NCBI RefSeq assembly: GCF_014207745.1
Contig: NZ_JACHJB010000005.1
Span: 124,001 to 188,000, forward strand
Length of the DNA stretch: 64,000 bases
Direction: 5' to 3'
Origin: Nonomuraea muscovyensis
GTDB taxonomy: Bacteria > Actinomycetota > Actinomycetes > Streptosporangiales > Streptosporangiaceae
Below the pieces are notes generated by a model. That model did not search any database. It was not told the origin of the DNA and saw nothing but the letters and a program-made list of their open reading frames with translations. The translations under genes were made by a program, and so were the position numbers. Of the stretch, positions 49,660 through 58,630 are shown piece after piece (position 1 is the first letter of the stretch; the number at the start of each line of letters is the position of its first letter).

Positions 49660-50631
49660 TCAGGTGGTGGCGCGGCCGGCCCGGGTGATCGTGAACGGGG
49701 CCAGCTCGCCCAGGCCGCGCACCGAGAGGCGGTTGACCGGCCGCAGCTCGAACGCCCGGTCACCCTCCAGCTCCTCGGCCATCTCCGGGTCGGCGAGGAT
49801 CGTGCCCGGGTTGGCGAGCGCCGTCAGGCGGCTGGCGAGGTTCACCGTGGTGCCGAACACGTCGCCCATCCGCCAGATCACCGGCCCGGCGGCCATGCCC
49901 ACCCGCAGTTGCGGCATGTTCCGCACCTTGGCGTGCGTCTCGATGAGCCGCAGCCCGATCTCGGCCGTCTCGTGTGCCTTGCCGGAGACGAACAGCACCG
50001 AGTCGCCGAGCGTCTTGACCACCCGCCCCCCGGACGAGGTGACGACGTCGGCCGAGCGGCCCTCGAAGTGGTCGACCAGCTCGGCGAGCTCCCGCTCGGT
50101 GATCTGCCTGCTCAGCCGGGTGAACCCGACCAGGTCGGCGAACCCCACCGCGAGCCGTACCGCGGCGTGGTCCTGGTCGGCCATGCGGCCCGCCGCGGCG
50201 GCGAGCTGCCGCTGCCAGGAGTAGACGAGCAGCCGCGCGAGCGGCGGGACGACCCGGTCGGCCCGCCTGCGCCACGCCTTGGACCGCTCCGACAGCGGCA
50301 CGCCCGCCTGGTCGAGCGTCTCGGCGCCGAGCTGCGCCTGCGACTCGGCCAGCCGCGCCGTCGCCCTGCCCAGCGAACGCGCCGTGAGCAGCATGTGCTC
50401 CTCGTCGTAGACGCCGTCGCTGACCATGCCGACGAGCGTCTTGAGCGCCTCGACGTCGGAGTCGGTGAACTCGACCGCGTCGTCGGCGACGTTCGGGAAC
50501 CCCAGCGCCCGCCAGAACCGGCGCGCACGGTAGACCGGCACCCCGGCCATGTGGGCGACCTGGTGGCTGGTGTAGCGACGGGGCTCACGCAGGAACGCCT
50601 CGGCAAGCCCGTCAGAGTCCTCGTGCGTCAT
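49660..50631 (-). CDS. Class III adenylate/guanylate cyclase with N-terminal MerR-like domain
   Basis: The 323-residue protein has an N-terminal helical region (about 15-75; YTSHQVAHMAGVPVYRARRF, MerR-like) and a C-terminal cyclase domain (about 160-310). Metal Asp residues lie in GFADLVGFTRLS and KTLGDSVLFVS, and the ribose/transition-state residues in GTTVNLASRL. It probably makes cAMP in the cytoplasm. It follows, on the same strand, ~90 bp downstream of the SARP regulator gene. Confidence 0.88.
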   Translation of the reverse strand: MTHEDSDGLAEAFLREPRRYTSHQVAHMAGVPVYRARRFWRALGFPNVADDAVEFTDSDVEALKTLVGMVSDGVYDEEHMLLTARSLGRATARLAESQAQLGAETLDQAGVPLSERSKAWRRRADRVVPPLARLLVYSWQRQLAAAAGRMADQDHAAVRLAVGFADLVGFTRLSRQITERELAELVDHFEGRSADVVTSSGGRVVKTLGDSVLFVSGKAHETAEIGLRLIETHAKVRNMPQLRVGMAAGPVIWRMGDVFGTTVNLASRLTALANPGTILADPEMAEELEGDRAFELRPVNRLSVRGLGELAPFTITRAGRATT

Positions 50632-50722
50632 GCTGCAAGATACACCGTGTCAGAGCGGGAAAGCGTCCCGTTCGCCCTCATTTGCCAAGGTGAGGGATGG
50701 CGCGGGGCCCGGCGCAGCCGGG

Positions 50723-53700
50723 TCACTCCCCGCAGAGCGACTCCAGGTCGCACACCTGCCCGGCCGGGTGACCGCCGGAGGCCGTCGCGGGGGTCGGCGA
50801 GCCGGCCTCGCGGCTGCCGATCTCGGAGAACAGCAACAGCGCCGTGCGCCGGTACGGCACCGCGGCGGCGACGCCCTCCTCCTCGCACAGCGCGTCGCAC
50901 AGGACGCGGAGCGCCCGCGCCTCGCCGAGCCGGTGGCCGCTCTCGCGGTGCGCCGCGACGGCCAGCCTCGCCTGCGCGGCGGCCTCGGAGGCGGCGCCGC
51001 GCGCGAGCCAGGTCTGCGCGACGGCGGTCAGGGCGAGCCCTTCGAGCATCCGGAACGAGCGGTCGCTGGCCGTCGCGCGGGCCCGCTCGGCGTGCGCCGC
51101 GGCGTCCTCCAGGCGGCCGAGGGCCCTGGCGGCGCCGGCCAGGCCGATGAGGCTGACGACCTCGGGATAGCGGTTGCCGCCCTGCTTGGTCGCCTGGAGC
51201 GCCTGCTGGTGGACCTCCAGCGCCTCGCGGTGCCGGCCGTGGCCGTGGTGGACCGCGCCGAGGACGTTCAGCGCGCCGGCCTGCAGGATGCGGTCGCCCA
51301 GGTCTCGGCTCATCGCCAGGGCCTCGCCGCCGAGCAGCAGCGCCTCGGCGTCGTGCCCGAGGTCGTGGTGCACGGCCGCCAGCACGATCAGGCACTCGGC
51401 CTCCATCGCGCGGTCACCGCTCTGGCGGCTGAGCGAGACGCCGCGCGTCAGGTGGCCGGCCGCCTCACCCAGTCGCCCCAGGCTGTGGCAGACCTCTCCC
51501 ACGTTGCAGGCGATGACGGGATTGTCCGTGGCCGCGTCCAGGATCGGCCTGAGGTGGTCGAGGGCCTGCTCCAGCCGGCCGAGCTGGCGGTGGGTGTGCG
51601 CGAGGTTGTTGAGGTACGCCTCCTGCCCGCGAGCGTTGCCGGTGCGCCGGGACAGGGCGAGGGCCTCCTCGAGCGGCTCGACCGCCTGCCGCGGATACCC
51701 GAGGCGCAGCCGGGCGAGGGCCAGCCCGCCGAGGGCGGAGGCCCGGCAGTCGAGCCACCTGGCCTCCTCCGTGAGCGACAGGGCGCGGGTGTAGAGCGCC
51801 GTCGCCTGTTCGAGCCGGTCCTGGTGCATGTGGGCGTTGGCCAGGCTGAGCTGGATCACCGCCTGGGCGGCCGGGTCGCCCTCGGCCCGCGCGGCGGACA
51901 GGGCGACCGCGGCGCAGCCGAGCCAGTCGTCCATGCGCCTGCTCATCCAGAAGTGGCCGCGCAGCGCGTCCGTCAGCCGCCACGCCGGCTCACCGGGACC
52001 GTGGGCCCGCACGTCGCGGATCATCGCGACCAGGTTGGCGTGCTCGGCGTCCAGCCAGGCCGCCGCGCTCTCCTCGCCGCCGAACGCCACGGGTGTCACG
52101 CCCGGCTCCGGCGGCGCGGGCGGCAGCCGTACCCAGTGGGGGTGCAGCAGCCGGGCGGCGGCGGTGGCGCTGCGCAGGTACCAGTCCTGCAGGCGCCGCC
52201 TCGCCCGCCGCAGCTCGACGGGTTCCTCATCGGCGGCCGCGCGGTCGGCGGCGTACAGGCGCAGCAGGTCGTGGAAGCAGTAGCGGCCGGGGCCGTCGGC
52301 ATGGATCAGGTGGGAGGCGGCGAGCCTGGTCAGCTCCTGCCTCGCCTCTGCCGTCGGGCAGCCGGCCAGCGCGGCCGTGGCGCCCGGCGTGAAACTCCCG
52401 CCGGGCACCAGTCCGAGCAGGCGGAACAGCCGGCGTCCCCGCTCCGGCAGCGCGGTGTAGGACAGCTCGAAGGTCGCCCGCATGGCGGCCGCCTGGTCGT
52501 CGCCCGCCTCCAGGGCGCAGAGCCGGTTGCCCTCGCGCAGCTCGGTCACGTAGTCGGCGAGGCTCAGGTGCGGGTCGGCGCCGAGGTTGGCCGCCGCGAT
52601 CCGCAACGCCAGCGGCAGGCGGGCGCACAGCTCGCCCAGCTCCGCCTCCGCCCGGGGGTCCGCCCGGAGCCGATCGGCGTCGAGGACGGAGGACAGCAGC
52701 GCGTGGGTCTCCTCGGGGGAGAAGACGCCGACGGTGACGCGGTGCGCTCCCTCGCGCGCGGCCAGGCCGCGCAGCTGGTTGCGGCTCGTGATGAGCACCA
52801 GGGACCGCCCGCCCGGCAGCAGCGGCCGCACCGACGCCTCGTCACGGGCGTTGTCCAGGAGGATCAGCAGGCGGCGGCCGGCCAGCTCGCTGCGCCACAG
52901 CGCCGAGCGCGCGTCCGGCTCGGCGGGGATCCGCTCGGCCGGCACGTCCAGCGCCCGCAGCAGCGTCTCCAGGGCGGCGGCGGGATCGAGCGGGGCGCCG
53001 GGCCCGAAGCCGCGCAGGTCGAGGTACAGCTGCCCGTCGGGGAAGCGGTCCTGGACCAGGCGCGACCAGTGGACGGCCAGCGCGGTCTTGCCCACCCCTC
53101 CTGTGCCGTCGATGACGACCGGCCGCGGGGCCCCGCCGCCGGCTTCGGAGAGCAGCTCGTCCAGGGCCGCGAGCTGGGCGAGGCGCCCGGTGAAGGGGGC
53201 GATGCCGGCGGGGAGCTGCCGCGGCCGCGGGCCGGGCCCGGGGGGAGCGGCGGTGTCCGGCCGGGCGGGGCCGGCAGGGGAGGCGGCGGTGTCCGGCCGC
53301 GTGGGGTCCGCCGGGGTGGCGGCGGCGCTCGGGGACGTGGGGCCCTCCGGGGAGAGAGACGGGGACGGGGAGGGGGACGGGCCGGGGGCGCCGGCGAGGA
53401 TCTCGCGGTACAGCCGCAGCAGCTCCTCACCCGGATCGACGCCCAGCTCCTCGCGCAGCAGCCGGCTGACGGCGCGGTAGCTCTGGAGCGCCTCGGCCTG
53501 GCGGCCGGACCGGTGCAGGGCGAGCATGAGCTGGGCCCACAGGCGTTCGCGCAGCGGGTGCGCGGCGGTGGCGTCCTTGAGCTCCACGACGAGCTCGTCG
53601 TGGAGCCCGGCCCGCAGCCCGAGGTCGAACCGGCGCTCCAGCGCCCGCGCCCGCCGCTCGTCGAGCGCCGGCACGTGGTCGCGGTGCAGCGCGTCCGACG

Positions 53701-54136
53701 GGACGTCGACCAGGGCGGGCCCGCGCCACAACGCCAGCGCCCGCCGGAGCAGGCTCTCCTCGGCCGTGACGTCGCCGGCCCGGCCGGCTCGTTCGGCGCG
53801 GCCGACGAGGTCGAGGAAGGCGGTGACGTCGAGATCGTCGGTGGCCAGCTCGATGCTGTAGCCCTCCTCCCGCGTGTGGATCAGCCGTGGGCGGGCGCCG
53901 CGGTCGAGCAGCGTCCGCCGCAACCTCGCGATGTGCGTCTGGACCGCTGCCCGCGCGTCGTCGGGAGCCTCCCGGCCGTCCCACATGCGCTCGGCGAGCT
54001 GATCGAACGAGACGTGCTGGTTGGCCCGCAGCAGCAAGGTGGCCAGCGCGATCCGCTGTTTGACCGCCGGGACAGCCACCGGCACGCCGTCCCGCGTCAC
54101 CTCGAAGGCCCCCAGTAGACCGAAGCGCATCCCCAT
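50723..54136 (-). CDS. SARP/AfsR-type regulator: OmpR-like DNA-binding, BTAD, NB-ARC and TPR domains
   Basis: The 1137-residue protein has a winged helix (about 1-95; FGLLGAFEVTRDGVPVAVPA), a bacterial transcriptional activator domain (about 100-245), and a Pro/Ser/Gly-rich linker (about 250-300). The NTPase core (about 305-600) has Walker A GTGGVGKTAL, RRLLILLDNARDE and LVLITSRNQLRG. About ten TPR repeats follow (about 680-1110). AfsR-like proteins are ATP-dependent activators of secondary-metabolite or other genes. No biosynthetic cluster lies beside it here. ATG 54136 or 54130. Confidence 0.93.
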   Translation of the reverse strand: MGMRFGLLGAFEVTRDGVPVAVPAVKQRIALATLLLRANQHVSFDQLAERMWDGREAPDDARAAVQTHIARLRRTLLDRGARPRLIHTREEGYSIELATDDLDVTAFLDLVGRAERAGRAGDVTAEESLLRRALALWRGPALVDVPSDALHRDHVPALDERRARALERRFDLGLRAGLHDELVVELKDATAAHPLRERLWAQLMLALHRSGRQAEALQSYRAVSRLLREELGVDPGEELLRLYREILAGAPGPSPSPSPSLSPEGPTSPSAAATPADPTRPDTAASPAGPARPDTAAPPGPGPRPRQLPAGIAPFTGRLAQLAALDELLSEAGGGAPRPVVIDGTGGVGKTALAVHWSRLVQDRFPDGQLYLDLRGFGPGAPLDPAAALETLLRALDVPAERIPAEPDARSALWRSELAGRRLLILLDNARDEASVRPLLPGGRSLVLITSRNQLRGLAAREGAHRVTVGVFSPEETHALLSSVLDADRLRADPRAEAELGELCARLPLALRIAAANLGADPHLSLADYVTELREGNRLCALEAGDDQAAAMRATFELSYTALPERGRRLFRLLGLVPGGSFTPGATAALAGCPTAEARQELTRLAASHLIHADGPGRYCFHDLLRLYAADRAAADEEPVELRRARRRLQDWYLRSATAAARLLHPHWVRLPPAPPEPGVTPVAFGGEESAAAWLDAEHANLVAMIRDVRAHGPGEPAWRLTDALRGHFWMSRRMDDWLGCAAVALSAARAEGDPAAQAVIQLSLANAHMHQDRLEQATALYTRALSLTEEARWLDCRASALGGLALARLRLGYPRQAVEPLEEALALSRRTGNARGQEAYLNNLAHTHRQLGRLEQALDHLRPILDAATDNPVIACNVGEVCHSLGRLGEAAGHLTRGVSLSRQSGDRAMEAECLIVLAAVHHDLGHDAEALLLGGEALAMSRDLGDRILQAGALNVLGAVHHGHGRHREALEVHQQALQATKQGGNRYPEVVSLIGLAGAARALGRLEDAAAHAERARATASDRSFRMLEGLALTAVAQTWLARGAASEAAAQARLAVAAHRESGHRLGEARALRVLCDALCEEEGVAAAVPYRRTALLLFSEIGSREAGSPTPATASGGHPAGQVCDLESLCGE

Positions 54137-54375
54137 ACCCCTCACCCTGCAACGGCCCGGCGGCCGGAGCGCACAGTTCAAAGAACTTGAAAGTCGCCCG
54201 CGTCCCCGCGGCTGACCGGCGAACCTGGCGTCCGCGCGGCGCCCCGGCCGGGCGGGGCGACAGCGGAACGACACCGGGACGACAGGAAGGGGTGGCATGG
54301 TCGCCCGATGACGGATCGCCGGATCAGGGGCCGGACGGCCGGGTCCTGCCGCAGGTGTCGTTCGGGGGGAAGGGG
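54137..54375. promoter_or_regulatory. Divergent promoter region, SARP regulator (-) / GlxA-type regulator (+)
   Basis: The 239-bp region contains the perfect inverted repeat AGTTC-AAA-GAACT (54175-54187) in an AT-richer patch. It may be an operator for one of the flanking regulators. Confidence 0.4.
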
Positions 54376-55461
54376 ATGCGGGCGTTGAGCGTTCACGGAT
54401 CGTCACTGCTGTCACCCACGAGGCCGTTCTGCCCGCACCAACGGCGTGACGAGCCCGCCCGGCCGCCGAGCCCGCCCGCCGGTCGCGCGCGGACCCCCTT
54501 CAGATCGGTGGTGGCCTACGCCCGGCCCGGGGTCAGCTCGTTCGGCCTGAGCGCGGTGAGCAACATCTTCGCCGACCGGTCCTCCCTCGGCCTGCCCCCG
54601 ATCGACTTCTCCGTCTGCGCCGACCGGACCGGCGCCCTGCGCACCGATCTCGGCCTGCTCATGCGGGTCGAGCACGACGCCGAGGCGATGGCCGGCGCGG
54701 ACCTGGTCATCGTGCTGCCCACCGACTCCCGCCCGCTCGTCCCGTCCGCCCGCGCCGTCCACGCGATCACCGGCGCCTACGGCCGCGGCGCCCTCGTCAC
54801 CGCCTACTGCAGCGGGACGGTCCTGCTGGCCGCCACCGGCCTGCTCGACGGTCACCGGGCCGCCACCAACCGGCTGCTGGCCGGCGAGCTGGCCCGGGAG
54901 CATCCGTCGATCACCGTGGACACCGGGGCGCTCTACGTCGACCAGGGCCGCGTCGTCACCGGCGCCGGCGTGACCGCGGGCATCGACATGTGCCTGTACC
55001 TGCTGCGCCGCGAACACGGCACCGCCGTGGCCAACGTCGTGGCCCGGGAGGGCATGGTCGCGCCCCGGCGCGACAGCGGCGAGTCGCACTACGTCCCGGC
55101 CACGGCCGAGACCGATGTCGTGCCCCGCGCCGCGGCCGACGACGCCCGCCTGGGAGACACGCTCGCGTGGGCGCGTGACCGGCTCCGGCAGCCGCTGACC
55201 GTCAAGGACCTGGCCGAGCGGGCGCTGATGAGCCCGCGCACGTTCGCCCGCCGCTTCCGGGAGCTCACCGGCACCACCCCGCACGCCTGGCTGTCCGCCC
55301 AGCGGCTCGACCGGGCGGAGGAACTGCTGGAGACCACCGGGCTGTCCGTCGACGAGGTCGCCCAGCAGGTCGGCTTCCGCACCGGCGGAGTCCTGCGCGC
55401 GCATTTCGCCAGGCGCCACGGCCTCTCGCCGCGCGCCTACCGCCACGCCTTCGACCGCTGA
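54376..55461 (+). CDS. GlxA-type AraC family regulator (DJ-1/PfpI plus AraC HTH)
   Basis: The 361-residue protein has an N-terminal DJ-1/PfpI-like domain (about 45-215; VVAYARPGVSSFGLSAVSNI, TAYCSGTVLLAATGLLDGH with the Cys nucleophile position) and a C-terminal AraC double HTH (about 255-360; LAERALMSPRTFARRFRELT, VDEVAQQVGFRTGGVLRAHF). Start uncertain: ATG 54376 has a purine-rich site; GTG 54508 would fit the domain start better. Confidence 0.88.
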   Translation: MRALSVHGSSLLSPTRPFCPHQRRDEPARPPSPPAGRARTPFRSVVAYARPGVSSFGLSAVSNIFADRSSLGLPPIDFSVCADRTGALRTDLGLLMRVEHDAEAMAGADLVIVLPTDSRPLVPSARAVHAITGAYGRGALVTAYCSGTVLLAATGLLDGHRAATNRLLAGELAREHPSITVDTGALYVDQGRVVTGAGVTAGIDMCLYLLRREHGTAVANVVAREGMVAPRRDSGESHYVPATAETDVVPRAAADDARLGDTLAWARDRLRQPLTVKDLAERALMSPRTFARRFRELTGTTPHAWLSAQRLDRAEELLETTGLSVDEVAQQVGFRTGGVLRAHFARRHGLSPRAYRHAFDR

Positions 55462-55513
55462 CCGCCCCGGACCACCCGAGCCGCCGCGCCGCGTCCCGAG
55501 GCGGCCGGGCCGG

Positions 55514-56350
55514 TCAACCCTTCAGACCCGAGCGGGAGATCCCCTCGATCACCCAGCGCTGGGCGATCAGGTAGAGGGCGATCACCGGCAGGCTGGCGAT
55601 CACCGCGCCGGCCATCAGCAGGTCGTAACGGATGCTGTTGGCGCTCTGGAAGTTGCCGAGGCCCGCCGGCAGGGTGAGCGACTCGGGGCTGAGCAGCACG
55701 TAGAGCGGCCACAGGAAGTCGTTCCAGTTCGTCAGGAACGACAGCAGGAACAGGGTCACCAGGGCCGGCCGGGCCAGCGGGAGCGCGATGGCCACGAAGA
55801 TCCGCCACCGGTCGCACCCGTCCAGCTCGGCCGCCTCCTCCAGCTCGGCCGGCAGGGTCAGGAAGAACTGCCGCAGGAAGAACACCCCGAACGCGCCCGC
55901 CGCCGCGGGGACGATCACGGCGGGCAGGCTGTCCACCCAGGACAGCTCGTTGACGATCAGGAAGTTGGGGATCAGCAGCACGACCGGCGGCACGAACAAC
56001 GTCGCCACGATCGCCGTGAAGATCACGCCGCGTCCCCGGAACCGGAGCCGGGCCAGCGCGTAGGCGGCGGGCGCCGCCGTGACCAGGACCAGGGCGGCGT
56101 GCCCGGTGGCCGCGACGAGGCTGTTGGCGAACCACGTGATGACGGGGCTGTCGGCGCTGCCGAGGATGTCGCGGTAGGCGCCGGTGGTGACCGGGTCGGG
56201 AATCCACGCCGGCTCGGTCGACCCGGCGCTCTCCCGAGTCTTGAACGAGGTGGAGACCATGTACACCAGCGGGCTGAGATAGAGCGCCGCCAGCACGACG
56301 AGGACCAGGTGGAGCAGGGCCCGCCGCAGGCCGCGCGCGTCCCGGGTCAC
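55514..56350 (-). CDS. Carbohydrate ABC transporter permease (MalG type)
   Basis: The 278-residue protein has six helices and the EAA loop ELEEAAELDGCDRWRIFVAI. GTG 56350 overlaps the upstream permease stop (GTGA). It is the last gene of the operon abfA-SBP-permease-permease, and likely imports arabino-oligosaccharides released by the arabinofuranosidase. Confidence 0.92.
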   Translation of the reverse strand: MTRDARGLRRALLHLVLVVLAALYLSPLVYMVSTSFKTRESAGSTEPAWIPDPVTTGAYRDILGSADSPVITWFANSLVAATGHAALVLVTAAPAAYALARLRFRGRGVIFTAIVATLFVPPVVLLIPNFLIVNELSWVDSLPAVIVPAAAGAFGVFFLRQFFLTLPAELEEAAELDGCDRWRIFVAIALPLARPALVTLFLLSFLTNWNDFLWPLYVLLSPESLTLPAGLGNFQSANSIRYDLLMAGAVIASLPVIALYLIAQRWVIEGISRSGLKG

Positions 56351-57285
56351 GGCTTGCTCCTTTCCCTGAAGGCGCCGAAGACGAGGGCGCTGACGACCAT
56401 GAGGCACCCGGCCAGGACGAAGCTCATGGCCGACGCGGTGCCCATGTCGAACTGGCGCAGACCCGTCTCGGCGATGAGGTAGATCGCCGTCTTGGTCTGG
56501 TCGGCGGGAGCGCCTCCGGTGATCAGGTAGGACTGGCCGAACATGTTGGCCGAGGCCAGGATCGTGGCGTTGACCACGAAGACCGTCACCGGCCGCAGCC
56601 CGGGCAGCGTCACCGCGCGGAACCGGTGCCAGGCCGAGGCGCCGTCGACCATCGCCGCCTCGTGCAGCTCGCGCGGGATGTCCTGCAGGCCCGCGAGGAA
56701 GATGACCGAGTTCAGGCCCAGCGTCCACCAGACCGTCACCCCGACCAGGGCGACCCAGGCGGCCGGCACGTCGGTGGTCCACTGCACGTCCAGGCCCAGG
56801 TAATGGTTGACCAGACCGATGTTGCCGTCCAGCAGGAACCGCCAGACGAGCCCGACCACCGCGACGCCCAGCACGTAGGGGGCGAAGTAGACGGCCCGGT
56901 AGAGGTTGCGCCCCCTGAACCGGCCGTTCATCAGCAGAGCCACGAGCAGGGGCAGCACGATCAGCAGCGGGACCGAGGCCACGGTGAAGATCCCGGTCGC
57001 CCGCATCGCCGTCCAGAAGCGCGCCCCGTCCACACTGGCCGGGTCGAACAGGTCGGCGTAGTTCTGCAGGCCGACGAACGGCTTGGCCGGGAGGTTGATG
57101 TCCCACTCGTGCAGGCTCGTCCAGCCGCCGAACGCGATCGGCAGCAGCATGAAGACGGCGAACAGCGTGAGGTAGGGGGCCAGGAAGGCGTACGGCGTCC
57201 AGGGCCGCATCCGCGGGGTCCGCGTGGCGGACCTGCCGGGCTCCGCGGCGCCGGGCAGGTCACGCGCCCGGGTCAGCAGGCTCAC
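56347..57285 (-). CDS. Carbohydrate ABC transporter permease (MalF type)
   Basis: The 312-residue protein has six predicted helices (from YAFLAPYLTLFAVFMLLPIA) and the EAA loop ELHEAAMVDGASAWHRFRAV. GTG 57285 overlaps the binding-protein stop. It works with the MalG-type partner. No dedicated ATPase is encoded nearby; a shared MsiK-like ATPase is the usual actinomycete solution. Confidence 0.92.
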   Translation of the reverse strand: MSLLTRARDLPGAAEPGRSATRTPRMRPWTPYAFLAPYLTLFAVFMLLPIAFGGWTSLHEWDINLPAKPFVGLQNYADLFDPASVDGARFWTAMRATGIFTVASVPLLIVLPLLVALLMNGRFRGRNLYRAVYFAPYVLGVAVVGLVWRFLLDGNIGLVNHYLGLDVQWTTDVPAAWVALVGVTVWWTLGLNSVIFLAGLQDIPRELHEAAMVDGASAWHRFRAVTLPGLRPVTVFVVNATILASANMFGQSYLITGGAPADQTKTAIYLIAETGLRQFDMGTASAMSFVLAGCLMVVSALVFGAFRERSKP

Positions 57286-58622
57286 TGTCCGTACTTCCGC
57301 TTGTTCTCGGCGAGCAGCTTGTCCGCCGTCGCGACGCCCTCCTTCAGCGCCTCGCTCGGGGACGCCTGCTTCAGCACGGCCTTGGCCACCGCCAGCTCCA
57401 GGGCCTTGGACTGCACGTCGCCGACGCCCGGCAGCGGCGGCAGGAAGTGGAAGGCGTCCAGGTCGGCGGCCAGTCTGATCTGCGGCAGGTCGGCGACCGA
57501 GGGGTCCTGCCGGGCGGAGTTGCGGGCCGGGATCATGCCGGCCCTGGCCCACTCGGTGGACAGGCGGCCCATGTGGTCGACGAAGAACTTGGCCGCCTGG
57601 ACCTTGTGCGGATCCTTGCCGGCCTGGGAGGTCATCACGAAGTTGTGGGAGGAGCTCCACACCGCCGCCGAGCCGCCGATGTTCGGGATCGGGCCGAGGC
57701 CCCACTGCAGCGATCTGGCGTTCGTCTTCAGGTCGTTGATCTGCCAGATGCCGTCCCAGGTGAAGCTGACCTTGTCGTTCTTGAAGGCGGCGTACTGGCT
57801 GTCCTGGGCGACCTGCGCGGGGCTGAAGCCCTTGTCGATCTGCCCGACCATCCAGCTCAGCGCTCGCACGCCCGGCTCGGACCCCCACAGGGCCCGCGTG
57901 CCGTCGTCGCTGTAGAGCTCCCCGCCGTGCTGCCAGAGCAGGCTCATGAACATCAGGTGGGCGGGCCACTTGTTCGGCATCCAGAACGGGTGGGCGATCC
58001 CGGCCTTCTTCAGCTGCGCGAGCGCGTCCTCGTACCCGGCCCGGTCGGCGGGGGCCTCGCTCAGCCCGATCTTCTCCAGGTGGGACCGGTTCCAGTAGTC
58101 GCCGAGGCTGTGCACGTCGAGCGGCACGCTGTAGCGCTTGCCCTGGTAGACGCCGGCGTTCCAGACGGCGGGGATGAAGTCCGACTCGCTCAGGGAGAGC
58201 GCCGACACGACGTCGTCCAGCGGCAGCAGCGTCCGCCGGGCGGCGAAGGTGCCCACCCAGTCGTTGTGGATGACCGCCACGTCGGGGCCCTTGCCGGCGG
58301 CGATGGCCGTCGGCATGGCGGGGTAGAGGTCCTCCCAGCGCCGGGTGACGTTGCGGACCTCGATGCGCCCGGCGAACTCCTTGTTGAACGCCTCCAGCAT
58401 CGCCCGCATGTGCGGGCCGTCGCCGCCGGTGAACCCGTTCCAGTAGTCCAGCGTGACCTTGGGACCGGTGTACTCCCCGCCGGAGAAGGTCGGCGCGGCC
58501 GAGGCCGGTGCGGACGACCCGGCGCCGATCTTGGTGCCGCCCCCGCAGGCGGTCAGGGCGGCGGTCAGTCCCACGGCGCCGGACAGGCCGAGGAAGGAGC
58601 GGCGGGAAAGGGAAGTGCTCAT
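57282..58622 (-). CDS. Extracellular sugar-binding lipoprotein (family 1 SBP)
   Basis: The 446-residue protein has a Tat-like/lipoprotein signal (SRRSFLGLSG, lipobox LTACGGG, Cys about 26). The mature domain has ITY-like YWNGFTGGDGPHMRAMLEAF, KGPDVAVIHNDWVG and SFTWDGIWQINDL. It captures oligosaccharides outside the membrane. ATG 58622 has TAGGAGAC upstream. Confidence 0.92.
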   Translation of the reverse strand: MSTSLSRRSFLGLSGAVGLTAALTACGGGTKIGAGSSAPASAAPTFSGGEYTGPKVTLDYWNGFTGGDGPHMRAMLEAFNKEFAGRIEVRNVTRRWEDLYPAMPTAIAAGKGPDVAVIHNDWVGTFAARRTLLPLDDVVSALSLSESDFIPAVWNAGVYQGKRYSVPLDVHSLGDYWNRSHLEKIGLSEAPADRAGYEDALAQLKKAGIAHPFWMPNKWPAHLMFMSLLWQHGGELYSDDGTRALWGSEPGVRALSWMVGQIDKGFSPAQVAQDSQYAAFKNDKVSFTWDGIWQINDLKTNARSLQWGLGPIPNIGGSAAVWSSSHNFVMTSQAGKDPHKVQAAKFFVDHMGRLSTEWARAGMIPARNSARQDPSVADLPQIRLAADLDAFHFLPPLPGVGDVQSKALELAVAKAVLKQASPSEALKEGVATADKLLAENKRKYGQ

Positions 58623-58630
58623 GGTGTCTC

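Noticed and set aside
50630..54118. A 1162-codon plus-strand frame opposite the SARP regulator
   Set aside because: The minus strand encodes recognisable winged-helix, NTPase and TPR domains in full; the plus frame is Q/R/G/A-rich with no motif.
50723..55461. Biosynthetic gene cluster implied by the SARP regulator and the GlxA-type regulator
   Set aside because: No polyketide, peptide or terpene synthesis genes are present on either side.
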